A stretch of DNA of 52,674 nt, taken from assembly GCA_027076905.1 (NCBI GenBank), contig JALTGP010000250.1, forward strand, positions 1 to 52,674, in the 5' to 3' direction. Shown here piece by piece: positions 1-10,127 of this stretch. The number at the start of each line of letters is the position of its first letter. The first letter of the stretch is position 1. A program made the translations under genes and the position numbers. A model generated the notes under the pieces. The model had not been told where the DNA came from and searched no databases. It saw only the letters and a list, made by a program, of their open reading frames with translations. This DNA is from Campylobacteraceae bacterium. GTDB lineage: Bacteria > Campylobacterota > Campylobacteria > Campylobacterales > Sulfurovaceae.

Positions 1-629
1 GTATGGAGTGCTTCGATATTTTCTACTTTTATAATATGATTGTTTACTGTAATGATTTGAGATTTTTTTAGTCGGCTTAAGATACGGGAGAGGGTCTCAG
101 GGGTGATATTCAATATAGAGGCAATCTCATTATTTTTTACAGTATTAAACATTTTTGTCTCATTTAATATAAGGTCAGCAACCTTGGCTTCAGAGGATAA
201 AATTGTCTCTTTATGCACCAAAGAGGAGAGCATCATTACTTTGTTTGTCATAGATTTGAGCAGTGCGAGTGAGAAGTGTTGATTTTTTAGATACTCCATC
301 ACCTTTTTAAAATGTAACAAACCTATGGTTCCCCCATTTTTTGAGATAAATTCGCAGGTAGCAGGAAAGGCAACTTGCTCCAAACAGGCATACTCTCCAA
401 TGGTGGCAGGGGCATTGAGTCTGTGAAGTTGTATCATGGTATCTTTGGGTGAAGTTTTATAGAGTCGTACCTGTCCATTAAGTAGGATATGGAGATAATC
501 ACTAGAATCACCTTCATAAAAGACGATGCTTCCTTTGGTAAAATGTCGGATATATATATTTTGATACAGCTCTTTATGAAATCTTTTATCTAAATGGGAA
601 AACAGTGGTATCTCTTCAATTTTTAGCAT
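1..629 (-). CDS. Crp/Fnr-family transcriptional regulator (C-terminus cut by window edge)
   Basis: About 209 codons are visible, starting at ATG 629 after an AAGGGG ribosome site; the 3' end lies outside the window. Residues about 5-120 form a cyclic-nucleotide-binding-type beta roll (GSIVFYEGDSSDYLHILLNG), followed by a long dimerisation helix. The helix-turn-helix spans about 163-185, with recognition helix TPETLSRILSRL. E178, S181 and R182 match the E-xx-SR signature of regulators that read TTGAT half-sites. Only Cys82 and Cys92 are present and there is no N-terminal cysteine cluster, so an oxygen-sensing Fe-S FNR is unlikely; a Dnr/NnrR-like regulator of nitrogen-oxide respiration is my inference. 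It is divergent from fmt. Confidence 0.9.
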   Translation of the reverse strand, partial: MLKIEEIPLFSHLDKRFHKELYQNIYIRHFTKGSIVFYEGDSSDYLHILLNGQVRLYKTSPKDTMIQLHRLNAPATIGEYACLEQVAFPATCEFISKNGGTIGLLHFKKVMEYLKNQHFSLALLKSMTNKVMMLSSLVHKETILSSEAKVADLILNETKMFNTVKNNEIASILNITPETLSRILSRLKKSQIITVNNHIIKVENIEALH

Positions 630-684
630 ATGATGCCCCTTTTTATTCTGGATGATTATAACAAAAATGATTAAAATATTATTT

Positions 685-730
685 AAAATATTAAGGATAG
701 ATGCTATAGTTTTGAAAATATTAAGGATAG
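685..730. repeat. 16-bp direct repeat in the crp/fmt intergenic region
   Basis: AAAATATTAAGGATAG occurs at 685-700 and again at 715-730, exactly 30 bases apart, about three helical turns. A shorter related copy, TAAAATATTA, lies at 672-681. The copies sit between the divergent Crp/Fnr gene and fmt. They could be operator sites for a regulator, but no known motif is recognised. Confidence 0.6.
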
Positions 731-782
731 TAAGCAGTTGCCTCTGTATTTATCTATAATATTATAAATGAGATTAATCTGC

Positions 783-788
783 TATACT
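783..788 (+). promoter_or_regulatory. -10 element of the fmt promoter
   Basis: TATACT lies 25 bases before the fmt GTG start, with the perfect palindrome AGATTAATCT at 771-780 just upstream. There is no clear -35, which is usual for Campylobacterota sigma-70 promoters. Confidence 0.5.
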
Positions 789-813
789 TCGCTTAAAATT
801 TTAGGAGGGTCTA

Positions 814-1737
814 GTGAATAGAGTATTAAAAAAAGTTGTGTATATGGGGACACCCCACTATGCAAAAGAGATTTTAGAGACGCTCATTGCAGATGATAAG
901 ATAGAGATTCCTTTGGTTTTGACTCAGCCTGATCGAAAAGCAGGTCGTAAAGGGGAGCTAAAAGCCCCTGATGTCAAACTGTTGGCACAGGTGCATAGTT
1001 TAGAAATTTTACAACCTCAAAAGCTTTCAGATGAGGGAGTCTATGAGGCGATTGTGGAGGCAAACCCTGACTATATTGTGGTCGCAGCCTTTGGACAGCT
1101 GTTGCCCAAAACTATTTTGGATATCGCTCCTTGTATCAATCTTCATGCCTCACTGCTTCCTTATTATAGAGGGGCGAGTCCTGTGCAACAATCACTTCTT
1201 AATTTGGACAGATTTACAGGTATTACGGCGATGTTAATGGAGGAGGGACTGGACTCTGGTCCTATTTTGGGGTATCGCTATTTTGAAATTCCAGAGAGCA
1301 TGGTTTTACCTGAATTGATGGCGCATTTAAGCCGTGATGCGTGTGCATTGACGACTGAAATTCTTCATAATTTTGAGAAGCTTGAACCTCTAACACAGAT
1401 ACGTGCGGAAGCGACCCATTGTAAAAAGATTAAAAAATCAGATGGTCTTGTTGACCTTTGCGATGTGGTGACGCTTTATACTAAATATAGAGCCTACGCA
1501 GGATGGCCAGGAATATTTCTCTTGGATGGTACAAAAATATTAGATGTAGTTCTATGTGATAATGAAAAAGAGAATATAAATGGAAAACTCTTGGCGATAT
1601 ATGATCAAGCGATACTGGTATCTGGTGGCAATGGCTCTATTGAAATAGGGAGAATCCAAGCACCATCAAAAAAGGTAGTAGATGCCAAAACATATTGTAT
1701 AGGAAGGGGGATAAAGGTTGGAGATAGTATATTTTAA
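814..1737 (+). CDS. fmt: methionyl-tRNA formyltransferase
   Basis: Transfers a formyl group from 10-formyl-THF to Met-tRNAfMet in the cytoplasm for translation initiation. The protein has 307 residues, normal for the family. The formyltransferase core holds INLHASLLPYYRGASPVQ at about 108-125 (catalytic Asn109 and His111) and EEGLDSGP with the conserved Asp near residue 146. A C-terminal tRNA-binding OB-like domain follows from about 200. The GTG start is supported by TAGGAGGG at 802-809. It is the first gene of fmt-birA-parA-parB and overlaps birA by 20 bases, suggesting translational coupling. Confidence 0.96.
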   Translation: MNRVLKKVVYMGTPHYAKEILETLIADDKIEIPLVLTQPDRKAGRKGELKAPDVKLLAQVHSLEILQPQKLSDEGVYEAIVEANPDYIVVAAFGQLLPKTILDIAPCINLHASLLPYYRGASPVQQSLLNLDRFTGITAMLMEEGLDSGPILGYRYFEIPESMVLPELMAHLSRDACALTTEILHNFEKLEPLTQIRAEATHCKKIKKSDGLVDLCDVVTLYTKYRAYAGWPGIFLLDGTKILDVVLCDNEKENINGKLLAIYDQAILVSGGNGSIEIGRIQAPSKKVVDAKTYCIGRGIKVGDSIF

Positions 1738-2353
1738 TGAGTTGCCATCAACACAAACTTATCTACTAGAACAGATAAAAAATAGAGCGTTATATGCTCC
1801 TATTGCAGTAGTTACAAAAAAACAGACTCAGGGGATAGGGAGTCGTGATAACCACTGGGAGGGGGGAGAGGGAAATCTTTTTTTCTCTTTTGCTCTAAAT
1901 ATAGAACATTTACCTAATGATTTGCCATTAAGTTCAGCATCCATATATTTTTCATATATTATGAAGGAGATACTGGGAGGAATGACAGATAATATTTGGT
2001 TAAAGTGGCCCAATGACCTATACCAAAATAAACACAAAATAGGAGGAACTATAACAAAAAAAATAGATAATATTTTAGTTTGTGGAATGGGTATAAATTT
2101 GAAAAAAAATTCAAATAGCTTTGAAGCGTTAAATATAGACATCGAGCTTGATATTTTGCTCGAAACCTACCTATGTGCCGTAGAAAAACTTCCAACTTGG
2201 AAGCATATATTTAGTAAGTATGAGATAGAATTCGAGAGAAATAAGTCGGTATCTGCTCATGTCATGGGGGAGCATCAAAGCCTTCAACAAGCCATTTTAC
2301 GGGAAGATGGTTCATTGACAATTAATGAAAAGAGAGTATATAGTTTAAGATGA
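1718..2353 (+). CDS. birA: biotin--[acetyl-CoA-carboxylase] ligase
   Basis: Activates biotin to biotinyl-AMP and attaches it to the carboxyl-carrier lysine. The 211-residue protein shows the biotinyl-AMP loop as GIGSRDNHW (about 39-47), a variant of GRGRRGR, and the conserved KWPND at 96-100. There is no N-terminal DNA-binding domain, so this is a monofunctional ligase rather than an E. coli-type repressor. The TTG start lies inside fmt, after AGGAAGGGGG at 1701-1710. The stop overlaps the parA ATG as ATGA. Confidence 0.93.
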   Translation: MEIVYFNELPSTQTYLLEQIKNRALYAPIAVVTKKQTQGIGSRDNHWEGGEGNLFFSFALNIEHLPNDLPLSSASIYFSYIMKEILGGMTDNIWLKWPNDLYQNKHKIGGTITKKIDNILVCGMGINLKKNSNSFEALNIDIELDILLETYLCAVEKLPTWKHIFSKYEIEFERNKSVSAHVMGEHQSLQQAILREDGSLTINEKRVYSLR

Positions 2354-3132
2354 GTGAAATAATTGCAATAGCCAACCAAAAGGGTGGCGTAGGAAAAACA
2401 ACAACAGCTGTGAATCTAGCAGCATCATTGGCAGATAGTGGTAAAAAAGTACTGCTAATTGATGCTGACCCTCAAACAAATGCAACGACGAGTTTGGGGT
2501 TTAATCGTAATGATTATGAGTATAATATATATCATGTTTTAATTGGTATTAAAAAAATTTCAGATGTTATATTAAAATCAAAACTTGAAAATCTAGATTT
2601 ATTACCTGCCAATATCGGTTTGGTGGGCATTGAGAAAGAGTTTTATGACCCAAGCAAAAAAAATCGTGAATTACTCTTAAAAAAAGCACTTAACTCGGTA
2701 AAAAGCAACTATGATTATATTTTGATTGACTCTCCTCCTGCACTAGGACCCATAACGATTAATGCATTGGGGGCTGCTGATTCAGTCATTATCCCAATTC
2801 AGTGTGAATTCTTTGCATTAGAGGGGTTGGCACAACTCCTGAATACGATTAATCTTTTAAAAAAGTCTATTAATCCCAAGTTGAAGATTAAAGGTTTTTT
2901 ACCCACCATGTATTCGGTACAGAATAATCTCTCCAAGCAGGTGTTACAAGATTTAGAGCATCACTTTAAGGATAAACTTTTTTTAGGTAAGGAGAATGAG
3001 TTTATTATTGTTCCAAGAAATATAAAAATTGCAGAGAGTCCAAGTTTTGGACAGCCTGTAACGACCTATGCACAGAAGTCTAAAGGTGCAAAAGCCTATA
3101 ATAATTTAGCAAAAAGTATTCTCAAAGGATAA
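2350..3132 (+). CDS. parA: chromosome partitioning ATPase ParA (Soj)
   Basis: Deviant Walker-A P-loop ATPase that works with ParB in chromosome segregation on the nucleoid. The 260 residues carry KGGVGKTTT (about 11-19) with the signature lysine, the DADPQ switch motif near 39-43, and the Walker-B-like ILIDSPPALG near 125. There is no N-terminal helix-turn-helix, so it is the small chromosomal type. It overlaps birA by four bases and is three bases from parB. Confidence 0.97.
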   Translation: MSEIIAIANQKGGVGKTTTAVNLAASLADSGKKVLLIDADPQTNATTSLGFNRNDYEYNIYHVLIGIKKISDVILKSKLENLDLLPANIGLVGIEKEFYDPSKKNRELLLKKALNSVKSNYDYILIDSPPALGPITINALGAADSVIIPIQCEFFALEGLAQLLNTINLLKKSINPKLKIKGFLPTMYSVQNNLSKQVLQDLEHHFKDKLFLGKENEFIIVPRNIKIAESPSFGQPVTTYAQKSKGAKAYNNLAKSILKG

Positions 3133-3135
3133 ATA

Positions 3136-3990
3136 ATGGCATTAGGTAGAGGTTTGGGGGCAATATTAGATGAAGTTGGACAGGCGTATGATAATGAAGC
3201 AGAAGGATTTAGCTCTAACTCCTCTGGACAGATACGAGAGATTGATATAGAGGATATATCACCCAATCCTTATCAACCACGAAAGTATTTTGATGAGGAG
3301 GCACTTGTTGAACTCTCTGAGTCTATTAAACGGCATGGGTTACTTCAACCCATTGTTGTTATAGACAAAGGGGATGATGAGTATCTTTTAGTAGCAGGTG
3401 AGAGACGACTTCGAGCACATGAATTGGCAAAAATTCAGACGATTAAAGCGATTATTGCAGATGTTGATATTGATGATTCTCGTCTAAGAGAGTTAGCACT
3501 TATTGAGAATATTCAACGAGAAAATCTTAACTCTATTGAGTTAGCACACTCCTATGATGAGTTGATAAAAGTTTATAGTATCACTCATGAAGAACTCTCC
3601 TCTTTTGTGCATAAAAGTCGTTCTCAAATTACTAATACTTTAAGACTTTTGATGCTATCTGCGTATGTTCAAAAGAAGTTGATAGGTGCGTATATCTCAC
3701 AAGGTCATGCCAAGATTTTAGTGGGTTTTGATGAAAAAGAGCAGAAACAGTTGGTGGATACGATTATTGGAAAGAAATTAAGTGTTCGCGAGGCAGAGTT
3801 GTTGGCAAAAAACTTTAAAAATCTTCGAGATAAACCATTACATATTAAAAAAAATCAGAGTTTAATGAACGGACATCAAGAGAAATTTTTTAAAAAAATA
3901 CCATTTCAATTTAAATTAAAAAATGATGCTATTGAGATAAAGTTTAAAAATAAAGAGGAAGTTGAAAAATTTCTTTCTATGTTGAAATAA
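3136..3990 (+). CDS. parB: chromosome partitioning protein ParB (Spo0J)
   Basis: Binds parS DNA, hydrolyses CTP and spreads as a clamp; partner of ParA. The 284 residues contain box I (NPYQPRKYFD near 44-53), the CTP-binding GERRLRAHE motif (88-96), and a helix-turn-helix near 150-175. The short C-terminal part is probably the dimerisation domain. The ATG follows AAAGGATAAATA. No canonical parS site was seen nearby. Confidence 0.96.
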   Translation: MALGRGLGAILDEVGQAYDNEAEGFSSNSSGQIREIDIEDISPNPYQPRKYFDEEALVELSESIKRHGLLQPIVVIDKGDDEYLLVAGERRLRAHELAKIQTIKAIIADVDIDDSRLRELALIENIQRENLNSIELAHSYDELIKVYSITHEELSSFVHKSRSQITNTLRLLMLSAYVQKKLIGAYISQGHAKILVGFDEKEQKQLVDTIIGKKLSVREAELLAKNFKNLRDKPLHIKKNQSLMNGHQEKFFKKIPFQFKLKNDAIEIKFKNKEEVEKFLSMLK

Positions 3991-4168
3991 TAGTGTTGAA
4001 TAATAGTTGTATTTAATGGCTATTTTTATTTTCAATTTTACTCATTTTTACCTCGTTTTCTCTTCTCTTATGACACCAATTGTAACAAGAGCCTCTTAAT
4101 CAATAGTTATCTTTCTTATAAGAGCTTAAAACGACTAAAATTTAATAAAAATATTACATCAAAAAAGT

Positions 4169-4174
4169 TATACT
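4169..4174 (+). promoter_or_regulatory. -10 element of the ATP synthase operon promoter
   Basis: TATACT lies 25 bases upstream of the atpF' ATG in the 209-base parB-atpF' gap. The rest of that gap is AT-rich, with only a weak hairpin (AATAG...CTATT) after parB and the palindrome CTTATAAG. Confidence 0.5.
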
Positions 4175-4199
4175 ACGCCAAATTTTTTGAGGAGTTTGA

Positions 4200-4622
4200 A
4201 TGCTTGACCTAAACCCTGGTTTGATGTTATTTGTTCTGGTTATCTTTTTTACTCTCATGGTTTTGCTGAATCAAATGCTCTATAAGCCGTTAATAAAGTT
4301 TATGGACGATAGAGACAATTCTATCGCAGATGATTTAAAAAGTGCCAATGAGATGTCAGGAAGCAACGATGAACTAAATGCTAAAGCAGATGCTATTTTA
4401 GCAGATGCCAAAGCAGAAGCGAATGCAGTTAGAGAAAAAGCTACTAATGAAGCCAAAGCTTTAGCTGAAAGTAAAATAAAGAGTAAAACAGAAGAGCTTG
4501 ATGGAAAATATCAATCTTTTTTGAGCGAACTTTCCAAAGAGAAAGAAGAGTTAGAGAAATCTCTTTTAGAGCAGATGCCTCTCTTCAAAGAGAGTCTAAA
4601 TAATAAAATGAACAGTTTATAA
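4200..4622 (+). CDS. atpF': F0F1 ATP synthase subunit b' (atypical b)
   Basis: Peripheral-stalk subunit linking membrane F0 to F1. It has 140 residues: one N-terminal transmembrane helix at about 8-27, then a charged alanine-rich coiled coil. A separate b' ahead of b is normal in Campylobacterota. The start follows GAGGAGTTTGA. It is the first gene of the atp operon; subunits a and c are not in the window. Confidence 0.92.
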   Translation: MLDLNPGLMLFVLVIFFTLMVLLNQMLYKPLIKFMDDRDNSIADDLKSANEMSGSNDELNAKADAILADAKAEANAVREKATNEAKALAESKIKSKTEELDGKYQSFLSELSKEKEELEKSLLEQMPLFKESLNNKMNSL

Positions 4623-4636
4623 AAGGAGAATGGAGA

Positions 4637-5173
4637 ATGAAATTAAATAAAATTACATTGGCTATCGCTTTTGTATTGCCTGTAATTGCCATGGCATCGG
4701 GAGCAGAGCATCATGAAGTCTCTATGTCAAATTCAGACTTTTGGTCTAGAGTAATTAACTTTTCAATTTTTGTAGCTCTTTTATATTATCTTGCGGCGAA
4801 CCCTATCAAAGCTTTTTTCAGAGGAAGAAGTGCAGGAATAGCAAATAAGATAAAAGAGATTGAGGATAAACTAAATGCTTCTAAAGAGGCAGTAAAAGTT
4901 GCTGAGGCAAACTTGGTTTTAAGTCAAGAAAAATCGGAATCGATAAAAAAAGACTCACTTACCGAGGGAGCTATTTTAGCAGAAAATATTGCTAATAAAA
5001 ATAGTGAAACTTTGGCTTCGCTTGATAAACAGAGTAGCGAAAAAATGGAACATGAGAGTAAAAAGATGGCAAAAGATACCATCCATTCTATTCTTAATGA
5101 CGCTATCAGTACGAATGATATCACTGTTGATGAGTCAAAAGTAGTTTCCTTAGTATCTAAGAAGGTGGCATAA
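4637..5173 (+). CDS. atpF: F0F1 ATP synthase subunit b
   Basis: Second stalk subunit, 178 residues. Residues 5-23 look like a cleavable signal peptide (LAIAFVLPVIAMASG), followed by a second hydrophobic helix at about 40-56 and a long coiled coil. The extra N-terminal hydrophobic segment is typical of this phylum. The ribosome site is AAGGAGAATGG, and the TAA stop shares its last base with the atpH ATG. Confidence 0.92.
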   Translation: MKLNKITLAIAFVLPVIAMASGAEHHEVSMSNSDFWSRVINFSIFVALLYYLAANPIKAFFRGRSAGIANKIKEIEDKLNASKEAVKVAEANLVLSQEKSESIKKDSLTEGAILAENIANKNSETLASLDKQSSEKMEHESKKMAKDTIHSILNDAISTNDITVDESKVVSLVSKKVA

Positions 5174-5703
5174 TGGAAGAGTTAATTGCAAAACGATATG
5201 TAAATGCTCTCTCAGAGGTAGCAACTTCTGAGCAAAAGGCAGAGTACAGCGAAGTTTTAAATGCTATTTCTGAACTTTTAAAGGATGAGAGTGTGATAGA
5301 GAGATTAACCTCTCCGCTAATTTCATCTGCCGATAAAACAGCATTTATACTAGATGGAATTAAAGGGTCTGATTCTAACTTAGAGAATTTTATCAAGATT
5401 TTAGGTGAAAATTCACGTCTTGAGCTTATACCAAATATCGCAAAAAGTCTTAATCAAGAGTTACAAAAAGAGAGTAATGAGTATGAGGGAGTTGTTACTT
5501 CTAGTAACGCTCTGTCTGATGCAGACCTTGAAGATTTACAAAACTCTCTTAAAACCCATACAGGTTCTAGCATCAAATTGACGCAAACACAATCTGATGT
5601 AGAGGGTATACGTGTATCGGTTGAGGATTTAGGCATTGAGGTAAACTTCTCTAAGCAGAGAGTTAAAGAACAATTAATTGATTTCATCACGAAATCACTA
5701 TAA
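5173..5703 (+). CDS. atpH: F0F1 ATP synthase subunit delta
   Basis: Caps F1 and joins it to the b/b' stalk. The 176 residues match the family length and begin with the typical MEELIAKRYVNAL helix. The C-terminal GIRVSVEDLGIEVNFSKQRV corresponds to the conserved delta C-terminal region. Position between atpF and atpA confirms the call. Confidence 0.94.
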   Translation: MEELIAKRYVNALSEVATSEQKAEYSEVLNAISELLKDESVIERLTSPLISSADKTAFILDGIKGSDSNLENFIKILGENSRLELIPNIAKSLNQELQKESNEYEGVVTSSNALSDADLEDLQNSLKTHTGSSIKLTQTQSDVEGIRVSVEDLGIEVNFSKQRVKEQLIDFITKSL

Positions 5704-5724
5704 CTAAAAACGGAAGGAGTTGCA

Positions 5725-7239
5725 GTGGCAAACAAGTTACAAGCAGACGAAATTAGCTCGATAATCAAAGAGAGAATTGAGAATTTTGAGATAGGCGTAG
5801 ATATCAACGAAGTTGGTAAGGTAGTAGGTGTTGCGGATGGAATTACATCTGTATATGGTCTTAACAACGTTATGGCAGGAGAGGTTGTAGAGTTCGAAAC
5901 TGGTGTAAACGGTATGGTTCTTAACCTTGAAGAGGCAAACGTAGGTATTGTTGTTCTTGGCTCAATGACAGGAATTAGAGAAGGAATGAGCGTTAAGCGA
6001 ACAGGGAAACTTCTTAGAATGCCTGTAGGTGACGCGATGGTTGGACGAGTGGTTAACGCACTTGGTGAGCCAATTGATGGTAAAGGTCCAATCGAGACTA
6101 CAGAGACAAGACTTCTTGAAGAGAAAGCACCAGGGATTATGGCTAGAAAGTCAGTTCATGAGCCACTTCAAACTGGTATCAAAGCGATTGATGCACTTGT
6201 ACCTGTTGGGCGAGGACAGAGAGAGCTTATCATTGGTGATAGACAAACAGGTAAGACAACTTTGGCGATTGATACTATCATTAACCAAAAAGGTCAAGAT
6301 GTTACTTGTGTATATGTTGCAATTGGTCAAAAGCAGTCAAATATCGCTGCAATGGTTAAGAAACTAGAAGAGCATGGAGCGATGGAGTACACAATTGTTG
6401 TAGCATCTACTGCTGCTGATTCTGCTGCGTTACAGTACCTTTCACCTTACGCAGGTGTTACTTTGGCTGAATATTACATGAACTCTAGCAGACATGCCGT
6501 TATCTTCTATGATGACCTCTCTAAACACGCCGTTGCTTACAGAGAGATGTCTTTGATTTTAAGAAGACCTCCAGGTAGAGAAGCGTACCCAGGAGATGTT
6601 TTTTATCTTCATTCAAGACTACTTGAAAGAGCGGCTAAACTTTCTGATGCAAATGGTGCAGGTTCTATTACTGCCTTCCCAATTATTGAAACTCAAGCAG
6701 GTGATGTTGCAGCATATATCCCAACCAACGTAATTTCAATTACTGATGGACAGATTTTCTTAGAAACTGACCTTTTTAATTCAGGTGTAAGACCTGCGAT
6801 TAATGTCGGGCTTTCAGTATCTAGAGTTGGTGGTGCAGCACAGATTAAAGCTACTAAACAAGTTGCAGGAACACTTAGACTAGACCTTGCAGCGTTTAGA
6901 GAGCTTCAAGCGTTTGCACAGTTTGCATCAGACCTTGATGAATATAGTCAACAACAACTTGCACGTGGAGCTAGAATGGTTGAGGTTCTTAAACAAGGAC
7001 CATTTGTTCCCGTTGCCATTGAGAAACAAGTTGTAATGATTTTTGCAGGAAATGGAGGTTATCTTGATAATATCCCAGCAGAGGCGGTTACTAAGTTTGA
7101 ATCAGAGTTAATGCCATTTATGGATGCTAAACATACAGCTATCCTAGATAGCATTAGAGATGAGAAAAAAATCACTGGTGATACAGAGACAGCATTAAAT
7201 AAAGCACTTGAAGAGTTCAGCGAAACTTTTTCGGCATAG
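5725..7239 (+). CDS. atpA: F0F1 ATP synthase subunit alpha
   Basis: Non-catalytic nucleotide-binding subunit of the F1 hexamer, 504 residues. The Walker A is [10 protein letters not shown] (171-180), the DDLSKHA motif is intact, and the arginine-finger segment reads [10 protein letters not shown]. The start is GTG after GGAAGGAGTTGCA. Codon use is more regular than in neighbouring accessory genes, consistent with high expression. Confidence 0.98.
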   Translation: MANKLQADEISSIIKERIENFEIGVDINEVGKVVGVADGITSVYGLNNVMAGEVVEFETGVNGMVLNLEEANVGIVVLGSMTGIREGMSVKRTGKLLRMPVGDAMVGRVVNALGEPIDGKGPIETTETRLLEEKAPGIMARKSVHEPLQTGIKAIDALVPVGRGQRELIIGDRQTGKTTLAIDTIINQKGQDVTCVYVAIGQKQSNIAAMVKKLEEHGAMEYTIVVASTAADSAALQYLSPYAGVTLAEYYMNSSRHAVIFYDDLSKHAVAYREMSLILRRPPGREAYPGDVFYLHSRLLERAAKLSDANGAGSITAFPIIETQAGDVAAYIPTNVISITDGQIFLETDLFNSGVRPAINVGLSVSRVGGAAQIKATKQVAGTLRLDLAAFRELQAFAQFASDLDEYSQQQLARGARMVEVLKQGPFVPVAIEKQVVMIFAGNGGYLDNIPAEAVTKFESELMPFMDAKHTAILDSIRDEKKITGDTETALNKALEEFSETFSA

Positions 7240-7250
7240 GAGGCTAAATC

Positions 7251-8135
7251 ATGGCTAACTTAAAAGATATTAAACGGAAGATTTCGAGTGTCAAAGGTAC
7301 TCAGAAGACGACCCGTGCAATGAAACTGGTTTCATCGTCAAAGCTTAAAAAGGCAGAAGAGGTTGCAAAACGCTCTAAAATCTATGCTACTAAATTGACT
7401 GAACTTTTGAGCGAAATCGCTCAAAAGATGAACCAAAGTGATGGAGATATAGATAATATTTTCTTTAAAGAGAATAAAAATCCATCCAAAGTTGATATTG
7501 TATTTGTCTCTGCTGATAAAGGTCTTTGTGGAGGGTTTAACTATCAAACCATCAAGAGAACCAACAAACTTCTAAAAGAGTTTGATGAGGCTGGTGTTGA
7601 GGTTAGACTAAGTGGTATCGGTAAAAAAGGTATTGCATTTTACAAATATAATAAACGAGATATGATAAATGAGATAAATGATTTGAGCTCTTCTCCTAGT
7701 TATGAGAGAGCTTCTGAATTTATCTCTGTATTGGTTGAGGATTATCTTCAAGGAAAAACTGACAAAATTGTATTGGTCTATAATGGCTATGTAAATATGA
7801 TTACTCAGGAAATTGTAGAACAACAACTTCTTCCAGTGGATATGTCAAAAATCGAGTTAAACTCTGTCTCGATGTCTGAATTAGAGATTGAACCAGATGA
7901 TGATGATACTCTTATGAATGCGTTGGTTAAAAAATATATTGAGTATTCAATGTATTATGGACTCCTTACATCTTTGGCAGGTGAACACAGTGCCAGAATG
8001 CAAGCGATGGACGCAGCGACTAAGAACGCGGGTGAGATGGTGCAGAAGTTAACAGTTAAGTATAACAAAGCAAGACAAGAAGCGATTACGACTGAACTCA
8101 TTGAGATTATCAGTGGTATGGAATCGTTGAAATAG
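7251..8135 (+). CDS. atpG: F0F1 ATP synthase subunit gamma
   Basis: Rotary shaft inside the alpha3-beta3 ring. The 294 residues begin with the conserved MANLKDIKRKISSVKGTQKT helix. The central Rossmann-like part includes SADKGLCGGFN, and the C-terminal helix ends AITTELIEIISG. The gene follows atpA after 11 bases with its own AGGAGG site. Confidence 0.97.
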   Translation: MANLKDIKRKISSVKGTQKTTRAMKLVSSSKLKKAEEVAKRSKIYATKLTELLSEIAQKMNQSDGDIDNIFFKENKNPSKVDIVFVSADKGLCGGFNYQTIKRTNKLLKEFDEAGVEVRLSGIGKKGIAFYKYNKRDMINEINDLSSSPSYERASEFISVLVEDYLQGKTDKIVLVYNGYVNMITQEIVEQQLLPVDMSKIELNSVSMSELEIEPDDDDTLMNALVKKYIEYSMYYGLLTSLAGEHSARMQAMDAATKNAGEMVQKLTVKYNKARQEAITTELIEIISGMESLK

Positions 8136-8148
8136 AAAAGGAGAATAG

Positions 8149-9558
<1,410 letters not shown>

Positions 9559-9575
9559 GCATAAGGAGTTTAATT

Positions 9576-9953
9576 ATGGAACTCATGAAACTTGAAATTG
9601 TGACACCTTTGGGTGTCATTTTCAATGATGAAATAAAACAAGTAACCATTCCTGGTTCAGAGGGTGAGTTTGGAGTACTAGCAGGTCACGCTTCTTTAGT
9701 CTCTCTCCTCGATGCAGGTGTGATAGTAATAGAGACAAAAGAGTCAAAAGAGCTTTCTGTTGCTATTAACGGTGGTTATGTCAAAGTTGAAGAGGATAAG
9801 ACCCTTTGTGTAGTTGATGGTGCAGTTGCCATTGATGCTGAAGGTTCTGACCTTGCAACGGCTCTTGCTAACGCGAAGGAGTTACTTCGCAAAGCAGGTG
9901 AATCTAATGTAGGAATTGCTTCGGCTATGAGTAAAATAGATAGATTGGCTTAA
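9576..9953 (+). CDS. atpC: F0F1 ATP synthase subunit epsilon
   Basis: Central-stalk subunit that couples rotation and can inhibit ATP hydrolysis. The 125 residues show the N-terminal beta sandwich (IVTPLGVIFNDE, then VTIPGSEGEFGVLAGHASL) and a short C-terminal helical part. It is the last gene of the operon and is followed directly by a strong terminator. Confidence 0.95.
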   Translation: MELMKLEIVTPLGVIFNDEIKQVTIPGSEGEFGVLAGHASLVSLLDAGVIVIETKESKELSVAINGGYVKVEEDKTLCVVDGAVAIDAEGSDLATALANAKELLRKAGESNVGIASAMSKIDRLA

Positions 9954-9964
9954 TCTGACTATTA

Positions 9965-9994
9965 GAACAGGACTTTTGGTTCTGTTCGTTTTTT
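9965..9994 (+). terminator. Rho-independent terminator of the atp operon
   Basis: GAACAGGAC pairs with GTTCTGTTC (nine pairs, one G-T) across a TTTTG loop. A G and a run of six T follow. It lies 11 bases after the atpC stop. Confidence 0.92.
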
Positions 9995-10092
9995 AATAAA
10001 TCTTTTATATCTTTTTCTTTTTCTTCTAATTATCTTTTTCAAATTGATTAAATTTTATCCATAAAATTGTCTAATTAATATAATTTTTCTAT

Positions 10093-10098
10093 TATAAT
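10093..10098 (+). promoter_or_regulatory. -10 element of the narK promoter
   Basis: A perfect TATAAT lies 29 bases before the narK ATG. A single TTGAT half-site at 10044-10048 lacks its partner, so Fnr-type control is not supported by a full box here. Confidence 0.55.
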
Positions 10099-10127
10099 TT
10101 CCATAACTTAAACGGATAGGAGTTTTT

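Noticed and set aside
3991-4199. Nine-codon minus-strand frame after GAGGTAAAA in the parB-atpF' gap
   Set aside because: The ribosome-site match is good, but the peptide is too short and low in complexity to support a gene without comparison.
10044-10057. Possible Fnr box upstream of narK
   Set aside because: Only the left half TTGAT is present; the right half reads TTTTA, and the centre is about 53 bases from the predicted start, not near 41.5.
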